Below, one piece after another: positions 1 through 7,859 of a DNA stretch of 64,000 bases. This stretch comes from Streptomyces sp. DG1A-41. GTDB taxonomy: Bacteria > Actinomycetota > Actinomycetes > Streptomycetales > Streptomycetaceae. Numbering within the stretch: the stretch's first letter is position 1; each line of letters begins with the position of its first letter. The stretch covers positions 1,240,001 to 1,304,000 of the forward strand of contig NZ_CP146350.1 of the NCBI RefSeq assembly GCF_037055355.1. The letters are read 5' to 3'. A model generated the notes under the pieces. The model had not been told where the DNA came from. It did no database searches and saw only the letters and a program-made list of their open reading frames with translations. The translations under genes were made by a program, and so were the position numbers.

Positions 1-426
1 ACCAGCACGGGCCAGCCGCCGGGCAGTCCGAGCGGTGTGATGCCGCCGTACTCCATGCCGGTCTCCCCGGTCGCCGTGTCCATCGCGGCGAACGAGGCCT
101 TGCGGGCGCCGAGCCGGCGGCGTACGACGCCGTTGACGTCGACCCGGGTGGTGGACAGCACGACGCTCGCGGCGAGCGTGGTCTCGCCGCCGCGCTTGCC
201 CGCGACCACCACGCAGTTCGCGGACCGCTCCAGCAGGTCACGGCCGTAGTGCTCCACGAAGGTGGCGGTGTCGGCCCACCGCGGGTCGGTGTCGACGTAG
301 AGGATCCGGTCGGCGGGGACGCTGCCGCGCCACTGGCGTACGGCGTCGGCGACCGGGCCGGTGAGTTCGTCGAGGCAGGCGGGGGCCGGACGGGCGTCGT
401 CGAAGTGTCCGATGGGTGCGCGCATG
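1..426 (-). CDS. YbaK/aminoacyl-tRNA deacylase-like protein, truncated by window edge
   Basis: The reading frame is open on the minus strand from an ATG at 426 to the window edge, so the C-terminus is missing. The 142 visible residues start MRAPIGHFDDARPAP. They include the stretches ANCVVVAGKRGGET and GARKASFAAMD, then a glycine-rich GGITPLGLPGG segment. This is the layout of the YbaK/ProX fold, whose members hydrolyse mischarged aminoacyl-tRNAs in the cytoplasm. The KA(S) segment corresponds to the conserved lysine region of the family. Family membership is read from motifs; the substrate (Cys- or Ala-tRNA) is not predictable. The next gene upstream (469-1041) is on the same strand, 42 bp away. 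Confidence 0.7.
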
Positions 427-468
427 GCGGCACGCTAACAACACCGGACCGCCCTCGGCCCGGGCGTC

Positions 469-1041
469 TCAGGTCACGGGCGGCACCGAGACGGCCATCA
501 CCATCTCCATCGGCACGTCGCCGGTGTTGCCGTAGGTGTGCGGGAGGTTGGCCTCGAAGGACACGCTCGCGCCGGCGGGGACGCGGTGCTCCACGCCGTC
601 GACGGTGAGCGTCAGCTCCCCGGCCGTGACGTGGAGCAGCTCCATCGTGCCGGCGGGGTGCGGGTCGGACTGGCTGCTCTCGCCGGGCATGAGCCGCCAG
701 TCCCACATCTCCAGCGGGCCGGGCGCCTCGGTGCCCGCGAGCAGCCGGTTGTAGCTGCCGGCCTCGGTGTGCCACAGCCGTACGGCCTGCTCGGCGGGGA
801 CGATGCGGACCGTCGGGCCCTGCTCGTAGTCGAGGAGGGTGGTGATGCTGATGCCGAGCGCGTCGCCGATCTTGACGACGGTGCCGAGGCTGGGGTTGGT
901 GCGGGCCTGCTCGATCTGGATGAGCATGCCGCGGCTGACGCCTGCCCGGGCGGCGAGCACGTCCAGCGTGAAGCCGCGCACCGCGCGCCAGTGCTTGACG
1001 CTGCGCGCCAGGGACTGGGTCAGCAGGTCGAGGTCCGACAC
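469..1041 (-). CDS. XRE-family regulator with C-terminal cupin domain
   Basis: A 190-residue protein. An N-terminal HTH_3 domain (about residues 5-65, LDVLAARAGVSRGMLIQIEQ) is followed by a cupin fold (about 105-175; ELLHVTAGELTLTVDG and a terminal HTYGN). XRE/cupin proteins are usually one-component regulators in which the cupin binds a small effector. I chose GTG at 1041 because GGACGGA lies just upstream; an in-frame TTG at 1074 would add 11 residues but overlaps the putative operator. It is divergent from a DMT exporter at 1139, and a 20-bp inverted repeat lies between them. It probably controls that exporter and itself; this is inference from layout. Confidence 0.85.
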   Translation of the reverse strand: MSDLDLLTQSLARSVKHWRAVRGFTLDVLAARAGVSRGMLIQIEQARTNPSLGTVVKIGDALGISITTLLDYEQGPTVRIVPAEQAVRLWHTEAGSYNRLLAGTEAPGPLEMWDWRLMPGESSQSDPHPAGTMELLHVTAGELTLTVDGVEHRVPAGASVSFEANLPHTYGNTGDVPMEMVMAVSVPPVT

Positions 1042-1066
1042 ATTCCGTCCAATATTCTGTATGACA

Positions 1067-1086
1067 TAGTGCAACCGACTGCACTA
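1067..1086. promoter_or_regulatory. Inverted repeat, probable operator of the XRE/cupin regulator
   Basis: Perfect 7-6-7 inverted repeat TAGTGCA-N6-TGCACTA in the gap between the divergent XRE/cupin gene (start 1041) and the DMT exporter (start 1139). It is the only clear dyad in this promoter region. The repeat is seen; its binding partner is inferred. Confidence 0.6.
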
Positions 1087-1138
1087 CGGTGTGATTGACC
1101 TGGTCGTTCACCGAACTGTACTGCGAGGCATCCGTCCC

Positions 1139-1996
1139 ATGACAGCGCTCTTCGCCCTGGCCACCAGCCTGCTGTGGGGACTGGCCGACTTCGGTGGCGG
1201 ACTGCTGACCCGGCGCACGCCCGCGCTGACGGTGGTCGTGGTCTCGCAGTCGATCGCGGTGGTCGTGCTGGGCGTGCTCGTGGCGGCGACCGGTGGCTGG
1301 AGCGAGGCGGGGCCTCAGCTGTGGTTCGCCGTGGCCGCCGGTCTGGTCGGCCCGGTGGCGATGCTCGCCTTCTACAAGGCGCTCGCGCTGGGCCCGATGG
1401 GTGTGGTCTCGCCGCTGGGCTCGATCGGGGTGGCCGTGCCGGTCGGCGTGGGCCTGGTGCTGGGCGAGCGTCCCGGCGTGCTTCAGTTCGTCGGGATCCT
1501 GGTCGCCGTCGCCGGTGTCTGCCTGGCCGGCGGTCCCCAGTTCCGCGGCGCGCCCGTCCAGCGCCAGGCCATCGCCCTGACCCTCCTCGCGGCCTTCGGC
1601 TTCGGCGCGGTGATGGCCCTCATCGCCGAGGCGTCGACCACGCTCACAGGACTGTTCCTCGCGCTGTTCGTGCAGCGGGTGACGAATGTCGCCGCCGGCG
1701 GACTGGCGCTGTACGTGTCGGTGCGGCGCGGGGCGCCCGCCCTTCCGGCGGACGGCTTCCCGTGGCGCACCGTGCCGGCGCTGGCCTTCGTCGGCCTCGC
1801 GGACGTCGCCGCGAACGGCACCTACTCGATCGCCGCGCAGCACGGCCCGGTCACCGTCGCCGCCGTGCTCGCCTCGCTCTACCCGGTGGTGACCGCCGTG
1901 GCCGCGCGCGGAGTGCTCCGCGAACGGCTGCGGGCGGTGCAGGCCGCGGGCGCGGGGCTGGCCCTGGTGGGGACGGTTCTGCTGGCGTCGGGCTGA
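1139..1996 (+). CDS. EamA/DMT-superfamily permease
   Basis: A 285-residue integral membrane protein with about ten hydrophobic segments, arranged as two EamA repeats (about 1-135 and 150-285). The N-terminus MTALFALATSLLWGLADFGG is typical of the drug/metabolite transporter superfamily, and GEx(P) follows the fourth helix (VLGERPG). These proteins export small metabolites or amino acids across the cytoplasmic membrane; the substrate cannot be told. ATG at 1139 places the first helix at the N-terminus; a GTG at 1091 would add 16 residues. It is divergent from the XRE/cupin regulator and probably under its control. Confidence 0.85.
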   Translation: MTALFALATSLLWGLADFGGGLLTRRTPALTVVVVSQSIAVVVLGVLVAATGGWSEAGPQLWFAVAAGLVGPVAMLAFYKALALGPMGVVSPLGSIGVAVPVGVGLVLGERPGVLQFVGILVAVAGVCLAGGPQFRGAPVQRQAIALTLLAAFGFGAVMALIAEASTTLTGLFLALFVQRVTNVAAGGLALYVSVRRGAPALPADGFPWRTVPALAFVGLADVAANGTYSIAAQHGPVTVAAVLASLYPVVTAVAARGVLRERLRAVQAAGAGLALVGTVLLASG

Positions 1997-2011
1997 GCCG
2001 GCCGGCGTGTG

Positions 2012-2809
2012 TCAGGATCCCGGCTCCAGCTCGGCGAGTCCGACCGCCGCCTCCTCGTCCAGCTCGGCGAGCCGGGCCGCCGTCTCCTCGTCCAGGTCCG
2101 ACAGGGCGCACAACTGCTCGGACGTGACGCCCTCCGGTATGGGCACCGGCGGCGGGGTGCGCAGCGGCGGCTGCCAGCCGTCGGCCGGTGTCCAGCGCCG
2201 TACGACGCGCGCCGGAGCGCCCGCCACCACGGCGTGATCGGGCACCAGGCCCCGGACGACCGCGCCCGCTGCCACCACCACGTTCCGCCCGATCCGGGCA
2301 CCCGGAAGGATCACCGCGCCCGTGCCGATCCAGCAGCCGGGCCCGATCTCCACCGGCTCCATCCGCGGCCACTGCTTGCCGATGGGCTCGTGCGGATCGT
2401 CGTAGGAGTGGTTCGTGGACGTGACGTAGACGTACGGACCGAAGTAGCAGTCGCTGCCGATGGTGACCGTCGTGTCCGCGATGACGTGGCTGCCGCGGCC
2501 CAGGACGACGCCGTCCCCGATGCGCAGGATCGGGTCCGGGCCGAGGTCGAGGTCGGGCATCAGCCCCGCGGTGAGGGTGACCTGCTCGCCGATGATGCAG
2601 TGGGCGCCCACGTGGATCCAGGGTTCGCCGAAGACCGTGCCGAGCGGGAAGGCGAGCCTGGTACCTGTTCCCATCGCGCCGAATCGGTAGCGCCCGGGAT
2701 GTTCGGCCGTCACGGAACCCGTGCGCTGCACCCAGGCCCAGCCCGCGTGGACGGCGCGCTGCGCGAGGCCGCGCCGCCAGGATGAGAACGTGTTCTTGCG
2801 CTTCGGCAC
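2012..2809 (-). CDS. Left-handed beta-helix acyltransferase (hexapeptide repeat)
   Basis: A 265-residue protein. Hexapeptide repeats run from about residue 60 to 200 (for example IRIGDGVVLGRGSHV, VTIGSDCYFG, VEIGPGCWIGTGAVILPGARIG). A loop with TSTNHSYDD supplies the histidine typical of maltose/galactoside-type O-acetyltransferases. The C-terminal 50 residues are Glu/Leu rich (EETAARLAELDEEAA) and probably helical, which is unusual for the family. Such enzymes acetylate sugars or cell-envelope glycans with acetyl-CoA. It is divergent from a second beta-helix protein at 2921. The acceptor is unknown. Confidence 0.82.
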   Translation of the reverse strand: MPKRKNTFSSWRRGLAQRAVHAGWAWVQRTGSVTAEHPGRYRFGAMGTGTRLAFPLGTVFGEPWIHVGAHCIIGEQVTLTAGLMPDLDLGPDPILRIGDGVVLGRGSHVIADTTVTIGSDCYFGPYVYVTSTNHSYDDPHEPIGKQWPRMEPVEIGPGCWIGTGAVILPGARIGRNVVVAAGAVVRGLVPDHAVVAGAPARVVRRWTPADGWQPPLRTPPPVPIPEGVTSEQLCALSDLDEETAARLAELDEEAAVGLAELEPGS

Positions 2810-2920
2810 GAGGTCACCGTACTCAGCGGTAGCTCACCCCGCGGCGTTGGAGGCCTGTGATCTTCGCCCCACCGAGTGTCGTACGGTTTGCGCGTTGTCT
2901 ACGACGTTCTGGAGGCGGGC

Positions 2921-3448
2921 ATGGGACAGCGGGCGATGATCACGGGGATCGGCGGCAGGGAGCCGCAGGTCGATCCGGAGGCGTTCGTGGCGCCGACGGC
3001 TTCGGTGATCGGGGGCGTGACGCTGGGTGCGGGGACGAGCGTCTGGTATGGGGCCGTGCTGCGCGGTGATGTCGAGGCGATCTCGGTCGGTGCGAGCAGC
3101 AACGTCCAGGACAACTGCACGCTGCACGCCGACCCGGGGTTTCCTGTGACGGTGGGTGAGCGGGTCAGCATCGGTCACAACGCCGTGGTGCACGGGGCGA
3201 CCGTCGAGGACGACTGTCTGATCGGGATGGGGGCGACCGTTTTGAACGGGGCGGTGATCGGGGCCGGGTCTCTGGTCGCCGCGCAGGCGCTGGTGCCGCA
3301 GGGTATGGAGGTGCCGCCCGGGTCGCTTGTCGCCGGTGTGCCCGCCAAGGTCAGGCGGCCGTTGACGGAGGAAGAGCGACAGGGGATCACCCTCAACGGC
3401 ACGATGTACGCCGAGTTGGCCAAGGCGCACCGCGAGGTGCATGCGTAG
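2921..3448 (+). CDS. Gamma-carbonic anhydrase family protein
   Basis: A 175-residue beta-helix protein with the usual gamma-CA length. Visible features are GAVLRGDVEAISVGASSNVQ, NCTLHADPGF, SIGHNAVVHGATV and GMGATVLNGAVIG; the histidines in LHAD and GHN..VHG match the zinc ligands of the Cam/YrdA family. It may hydrate CO2 or only share the fold, as many bacterial members have weak or no activity. ATG at 2921 has GGAGG about 7 bp upstream, so the longer frame from 2876 is not needed. It is divergent from the acyltransferase at 2809. Confidence 0.85.
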   Translation: MGQRAMITGIGGREPQVDPEAFVAPTASVIGGVTLGAGTSVWYGAVLRGDVEAISVGASSNVQDNCTLHADPGFPVTVGERVSIGHNAVVHGATVEDDCLIGMGATVLNGAVIGAGSLVAAQALVPQGMEVPPGSLVAGVPAKVRRPLTEEERQGITLNGTMYAELAKAHREVHA

Positions 3449-3460
3449 CGGAAAGGCGTC

Positions 3461-4084
3461 TCACTCAGCGGCGGTTACGGGCTGGGTCTTCTTCGCCTTG
3501 CGCTTGAGCACCAGCATGGACGTGAGGCCGACCAGGACCGCCGCCACCAGGCCCAGCCACGAGAAGCGCTTCAGCCAGGATTCGGCGACGATGCCGACGT
3601 AGTAGATCACCGCCGTCGTGCCGCCTGCCCAGACGATGCCGCCGAGGACGTTGGCGATGAGGAACTTCCAGTACGGCATGCGGAGGACGCCGGCGAGCGG
3701 GCCCGCGAAGATGCGGAGGAGGGCGACGAAGCGGCCGAAGAAGACGGCCCACATGCCCCACTTCTCGAAGGAGCGCTCGGCGGTGGCGATGTGGCCCTCG
3801 CTGAAGTGCTTGGGAAACTTCTTTCCGAGCCAGGCCAGCAGGGGGCGGCCGCCCTTGCGGCCGATGGCATAGCCGATGGAGTCGCCGATGATCGCGCCGG
3901 CCGTGGCGGTGGCGCCGAGGACGACGGGGTCGATGGCGCCGTTCTGGGAGGCCAGCAGCGCGGAGGAGACCAGGATGATCTCGCCCGGCAGCGGGATGCC
4001 CAGGCTTTCCAGGCCGATGACCAGTCCCACCAGTGCGTAGACGGCGACCGCGGGTACGGTTTCGAGCCACTCCTGGACGTGCAA
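3461..4084 (-). CDS. DedA-family membrane protein
   Basis: A 207-residue membrane protein. It shows the DedA/SNARE-associated core: LESLGIPLPGEIILV near the N-terminus, GDSIGYAIGRKGGR around residues 67-80, and FFGRFVALLRIFAGPLAGVLRMP around 113-135. DedA proteins are linked to membrane potential and undecaprenyl-phosphate or phospholipid flipping. The start is TTG at 4084, supported by GGAAAGGA 8 bp upstream. It converges on the gamma-CA gene, with ends 12 bp apart. The C-terminus is lysine rich (KRKAKK), as expected for a cytoplasmic tail. Confidence 0.88.
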   Translation of the reverse strand: MHVQEWLETVPAVAVYALVGLVIGLESLGIPLPGEIILVSSALLASQNGAIDPVVLGATATAGAIIGDSIGYAIGRKGGRPLLAWLGKKFPKHFSEGHIATAERSFEKWGMWAVFFGRFVALLRIFAGPLAGVLRMPYWKFLIANVLGGIVWAGGTTAVIYYVGIVAESWLKRFSWLGLVAAVLVGLTSMLVLKRKAKKTQPVTAAE

Positions 4085-4155
4085 CGCCGGATCCTTTCCC
4101 TGTGCTTCCCTGCGAGCACGGGAAGCCTACCGGGTGACAAGACGTCCCCTGCGGC

Positions 4156-6543
4156 TCAGGCGTTCCAGTTCCACTCGGCGACCTCGGGCAGGTCGGTGCC
4201 GTGCTCACGGATCCAGGCGTGGTGCCGGGTGCGGGCGTCGGCCATGCGCTGGCGTACGCCCGTGGCGCGCACCGCGAGACCCGGGACGCGGTCGATGACG
4301 TCCATGACGAGGCGATAGCGGTCGAGGTCGTTGCGGACGACCATGTCGAAGGGCGTGGTGGTGGTGCCGGCCTCCTTGTAGCCGCGCACGTGCAGGTGCT
4401 GGTGGCCGCTGCGTCGGTAGGCCAGGCGGTGGATCAGCCACGGGTAGCCGTGGTAGGCGAAGATCACCGGCTTGTCGGTGGTGAAGAGGCCGTCGTACTC
4501 GAAGTCGTTCATGCCGTGCGGGTGTTCCTCGCGGGGCAGCAGCCGGGCGAGGTCGACGACGTTCACCACGCGGACCGACAGCTCGGGCAGGTGCCGGCGC
4601 AGCAGGTGTGCGGCGGCCAGGGTCTCCTGGGTGGGGACGTCTCCGGCGCAGGCCAGCACCACGTCGGGTTCGCGGGAGCCGTCCTCGGTGCCGGCCCACT
4701 CCCAGATGCCGGCGCCGCGGGCGCAGTGGACCCGGGCCTCGTCCATCGACAGCCAGTCGAAGCAGGGCTGCTTGCCCGCCACGACGACATTGACGTAGTC
4801 GCGGCTGCGCAGCACGTGATCGGCCACCGACAGCAAGGTGTTGGCGTCCGGCGGGAGGTAGACCCGGACGACCTCGGGGCTCTTGTTGAGGACGTGGTCG
4901 ACGAAGCCGGGATCCTGGTGGGAGAAGCCGTTGTGGTCCTGCCGCCACACGTGCGAGGTCAGCAGATAGTTGAGGGAGGCGATGGGGACGCGCCACGGCA
5001 GTCGCCGGGAGGTGCGCAGCCACTTGATGTGCTGGTTGACCATCGAGTCGACGATGTGCACGAACGCCTCGTAGCAGGAGAACAGCCCGTGCCGGCCGGT
5101 GAGCAGATAGCCCTCCAGCCAGCCCTGGCAGAGGTGTTCGGAGAGGACCTCCATCACCCGGCCGTGCCGGTCGAGGTGCTCGTCGACGTCGAGTATCTCG
5201 GCCTGCCAGGCCTTGCCGCTGGCGTCGAAGACGGCCTGGAGCCGGTTGGAGGCGGTCTCGTCCGGGCCGACCAGGCGGAAGTCACGACGGTCGGCGGTGT
5301 CCCGCATGACCTGGGCCAGGAGGTCGCCGAGGACGCGCGTGGGTTCGTGCAGGGTCGTGCCCGGCTTGTCGACGGGGACGGCGAAGTCGTCCAGGGACGG
5401 GATCGGCAGGTCGCGGACGAGCAGCCCGCCGTTGGCGTACGGGGTGGCGCCGAGCCGCCTGCCGCCCTCGGGGACGCAGGCGAGGACGTCCGCGACCGGC
5501 CGGCCCTCGGCGTCGAACAGTTCCTCGGGCCGGTAGGAGCGCAGCCAGGCCTCCAGTTGCCGCAGGTGGTCCGGGTTGTCACGGACGCCGGCCAGCGGCA
5601 CCTGGTGGGAGCGCCAGGTGCCTTCGACCGGCTCGCCGTCCACCTCGGCCGGGCCGGTCCAGCCCTTCGGGGTGCGCAGCACGATCACCGGCCAGTGCGG
5701 GCGCTCGGTCACGCCCTCCTCGCGGGCGGCGCGCTGTGCCTCGGCGATGCGGTCGAGCGCGGTGTCCATCGCCCGGGCCATCGCGCGGTGGACGGCGGCC
5801 GGGTCGTCGCCGTTGACGTGGATCGGCTCGTGGCCGTAGCCGCGCAGGAGCGCGTCGAGCTCGGACTGCGGGAGGCGGGACAGCACCGTCGGGTTGGCGA
5901 TCTTGTAGCCGTTGAGGTGCAGGATCGGCAGGACGGCACCGTCGTGGACGGGGTCGAGGAACTTGTTGGCGTGCCAGGACCCGGCCAGCGGGCCGGTCTC
6001 GGCCTCGCCGTCGCCGATCACGCAGGCGACCAGCAGGCCGGGGTGGTCGAGGGCGGCGCCGTAGGCGTGGGCGAGGGAGTAGCCGAGTTCGCCGCCCTCG
6101 TGGATCGAGCCGGGCACCTCCGGGGCGACGTGGCTGGGCACGCCGCCGGGGAAGGAGAACTGCCGCAGCAGCAGCTCCATGCCCTGCGCGTCCCGTGTCA
6201 CGTCCGGGTACTTCTCGCTGTAACTGCCCTCCAGCCAGGAGTTGGCCAGCACCGACGGGCCGCCGTGGCCCGGGCCCCAGATGCACAGCGCGTCCAGCCC
6301 GCGGTTCTTGATCACCCGGTTGAGGTGCGTGTGGACGAGGTTGAGCCCGGGCGAGGTGCCCCAGTGGCCCAGCAGCCGCGGCTTGATGTGCTCGGGCCGC
6401 AGCGGCTCGGTCAGCAGGGGGTTCGCCAGCAGGTAGATCTGACCGGCCGCCAGGTAGTTGGCGGCCCGCCAGTGGGCGTCCAGCGTGCGCAGTTCCTCGT
6501 CGGTCGGTTGCGTGCTGGTGTCCAGGCGCGGGGCCTCGGGCAT
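4156..6543 (-). CDS. xfp: Phosphoketolase (xylulose-5-P/fructose-6-P)
   Basis: A 795-residue thiamine-diphosphate enzyme at the normal family length. It splits xylulose 5-phosphate (or fructose 6-phosphate) with phosphate into acetyl phosphate plus glyceraldehyde 3-phosphate (or erythrose 4-phosphate). Visible motifs are [10 protein letters not shown] (substrate histidine region), [24 protein letters not shown] (TPP/Mg binding), [10 protein letters not shown] and the C-terminal domain [15 protein letters not shown] at 6543 ([10 protein letters not shown]) is chosen from family length; the frame stays open upstream only because it enters decayed GH3 sequence. It stands alone, 110 bp downstream of the GH3 pseudogene. 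Confidence 0.95.
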   Translation of the reverse strand: MPEAPRLDTSTQPTDEELRTLDAHWRAANYLAAGQIYLLANPLLTEPLRPEHIKPRLLGHWGTSPGLNLVHTHLNRVIKNRGLDALCIWGPGHGGPSVLANSWLEGSYSEKYPDVTRDAQGMELLLRQFSFPGGVPSHVAPEVPGSIHEGGELGYSLAHAYGAALDHPGLLVACVIGDGEAETGPLAGSWHANKFLDPVHDGAVLPILHLNGYKIANPTVLSRLPQSELDALLRGYGHEPIHVNGDDPAAVHRAMARAMDTALDRIAEAQRAAREEGVTERPHWPVIVLRTPKGWTGPAEVDGEPVEGTWRSHQVPLAGVRDNPDHLRQLEAWLRSYRPEELFDAEGRPVADVLACVPEGGRRLGATPYANGGLLVRDLPIPSLDDFAVPVDKPGTTLHEPTRVLGDLLAQVMRDTADRRDFRLVGPDETASNRLQAVFDASGKAWQAEILDVDEHLDRHGRVMEVLSEHLCQGWLEGYLLTGRHGLFSCYEAFVHIVDSMVNQHIKWLRTSRRLPWRVPIASLNYLLTSHVWRQDHNGFSHQDPGFVDHVLNKSPEVVRVYLPPDANTLLSVADHVLRSRDYVNVVVAGKQPCFDWLSMDEARVHCARGAGIWEWAGTEDGSREPDVVLACAGDVPTQETLAAAHLLRRHLPELSVRVVNVVDLARLLPREEHPHGMNDFEYDGLFTTDKPVIFAYHGYPWLIHRLAYRRSGHQHLHVRGYKEAGTTTTPFDMVVRNDLDRYRLVMDVIDRVPGLAVRATGVRQRMADARTRHHAWIREHGTDLPEVAEWNWNA

Positions 6544-6652
6544 GAGTGACTCCCTGGGTTCTGCGACGGCCTCAGGAGGAGTACCAGTCTGTTCCGGTTC
6601 GATGCCGAGCGCCTCCCGGCCATGCGTCACCCGCTGTGCGGGACGCGCCGCG

Positions 6653-7378
6653 TCAGCCGCCCACCGGTACGCTCGTCCGCAGCCGCAGCCGCAGATCCCG
6701 TGACGACGCCCCGAACCACAGGGGGCGCGATCCGGTGCCGAGCACCCAGTCGCGGGTCTTCGGGTCCCAGGAGACAGCGTCCGCGGCTCGAGGCGCACGG
6801 TGACCCGCCGCTGCTCCCCGGCCCGCCGGGTGAGCCGCCGGTACCCGGCCAGCACGCGGACCGGCTGGTCGAGCGGGAGGTCCGGGGAGGGTCCCGCCTA
6901 CACCTGCGGCACGTCCACGCTGTCGCGCGGGCCGGTGTTGCGGACCGTGAAGGCGACGTCGTGGCCGTCGGCCGTCCAGCGCGCGTCCGGGTCCGCGTAG
7001 GCGAAGGACGTGTACGACAGTCCGTGGCCGAAGGGGAACAGCGGCCGTACGTTCTCGGCGTCGTACCAGCGGTGGCCGACGTGGAGGCCCTTTGTGTTCG
7101 GTGCCGCCGACGCCCGGGTAGCGGCGGGGGTCCCCGGCGACGGGGTGGTGATCGTCGCCGGCCGGGAAGCTCTGGGTGAGGCGGCACCCGGTCGCCGAAC
7201 AGGACGGCGGCGGTGGCGGCGCCCTTTGGGCCCGGGTAGTGCATCTGGAGCACCGCGCCGGTGCGCTCCGGCCACGGCATCGCCGTGGCGGACGAGGTGT
7301 TGAGGACGACGGTGGTGCGCGGGTTGGCCGCCGTCACGGCCTCGATCAGCCGCTCCTCCCATGCGCCAGAACGGCTGA
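6653..7378 (-). pseudogene. Decayed GH3 beta-glucosidase, C-terminal part only
   Basis: Pieces of one GH3 protein can be read in order on the minus strand but in several frames: EERLIEAVTAANPRTTVVLN and VLQMHYPGP (about 7360-7220), LTQSFPAGDDHHPVAGDP (about 7190-7140), GLHVGHRWYDAENVRPLFPF then FGHGLSYTSFAY (about 7090-7010), [38 protein letters not shown], and finally [20 protein letters not shown] ending at TGA 6653. At least three frameshifts are needed, and an amber TAG at 6898-6900 sits where TAC (Tyr) is expected. The N-terminal catalytic barrel is absent. These are the GH3 C-terminal and fibronectin-III-like domains of a dead gene. Confidence 0.88.
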
Positions 7379-7859
7379 CACCATCTCCGGACGCCACCGA
7401 CGGCCCCGGGGAACCACTCGCCGGGGGCCGGGAGGCGGGCCACCCGACCGGGTGACACGACGGGCGACCTCGGGGGTGACGCCGGAGCCCCTCGGGGGGC
7501 AGCCCCGGGAGCGGGCCCGGCCGACCGGGCCGGTGACACCGGAAAGCCCCACCGGGGGACAGGCCGGACCGCCCCTGCGGGTGGCACCCGAGGCGGGGAC
7601 AGCGGGAACCCGACCCCGCGAACAAGCCGGGCCGCCCACGCGGGTGACACCCGGGGTCGGGACAGCCTCCGGAACCGCCCCGGCCGACCCGGCCTGTGAG
7701 CCGGAAACCCGACCCGCCCGGAACAGGTCCGTATGCCCCCGCTGGAGACGCCGGAGCCAAGCCCACGGTGTCCGGGCGGCGTGACCCGGCGCAGTCCTGG
7801 AGGGCCCGCCCTCGGGACCCGGGCTGCGTGACCCGGCGGAGTCGGTCCGAAGGCCCGGT
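7379..7859. repeat. Non-coding gap with degenerate GC-rich repeats
   Basis: About 480 bp without a credible gene between the GH3 remnant and the sigma-like/ricin gene. It is built of loosely repeated, very GC-rich units carrying a short near-palindrome of the form GCGGGTGrCACCCG. The two clearest copies are at 7577-7590 and 7640-7653 (63 bp apart), with weaker copies on either side (for example around 7445 and 7530). Several frames stay open only because of composition. It may be the remains of the missing GH3 5' half plus amplified repeats; that is inference. Confidence 0.5.

Noticed and set aside
2876..2920. Longer N-terminus for the gamma-carbonic anhydrase gene
   Set aside because: GGAGG before ATG 2921 and the family start both support the shorter protein.
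4201..6549. Very long plus-strand frame across the phosphoketolase gene
   Set aside because: Its translation (Val/Gly/Gln/Asp-rich, no motif) is the antisense shadow of a clearly conserved enzyme.
7379..7859. CRISPR-like array
   Set aside because: The repeats are degenerate, of uneven length and without unique spacers, and no cas gene is present.
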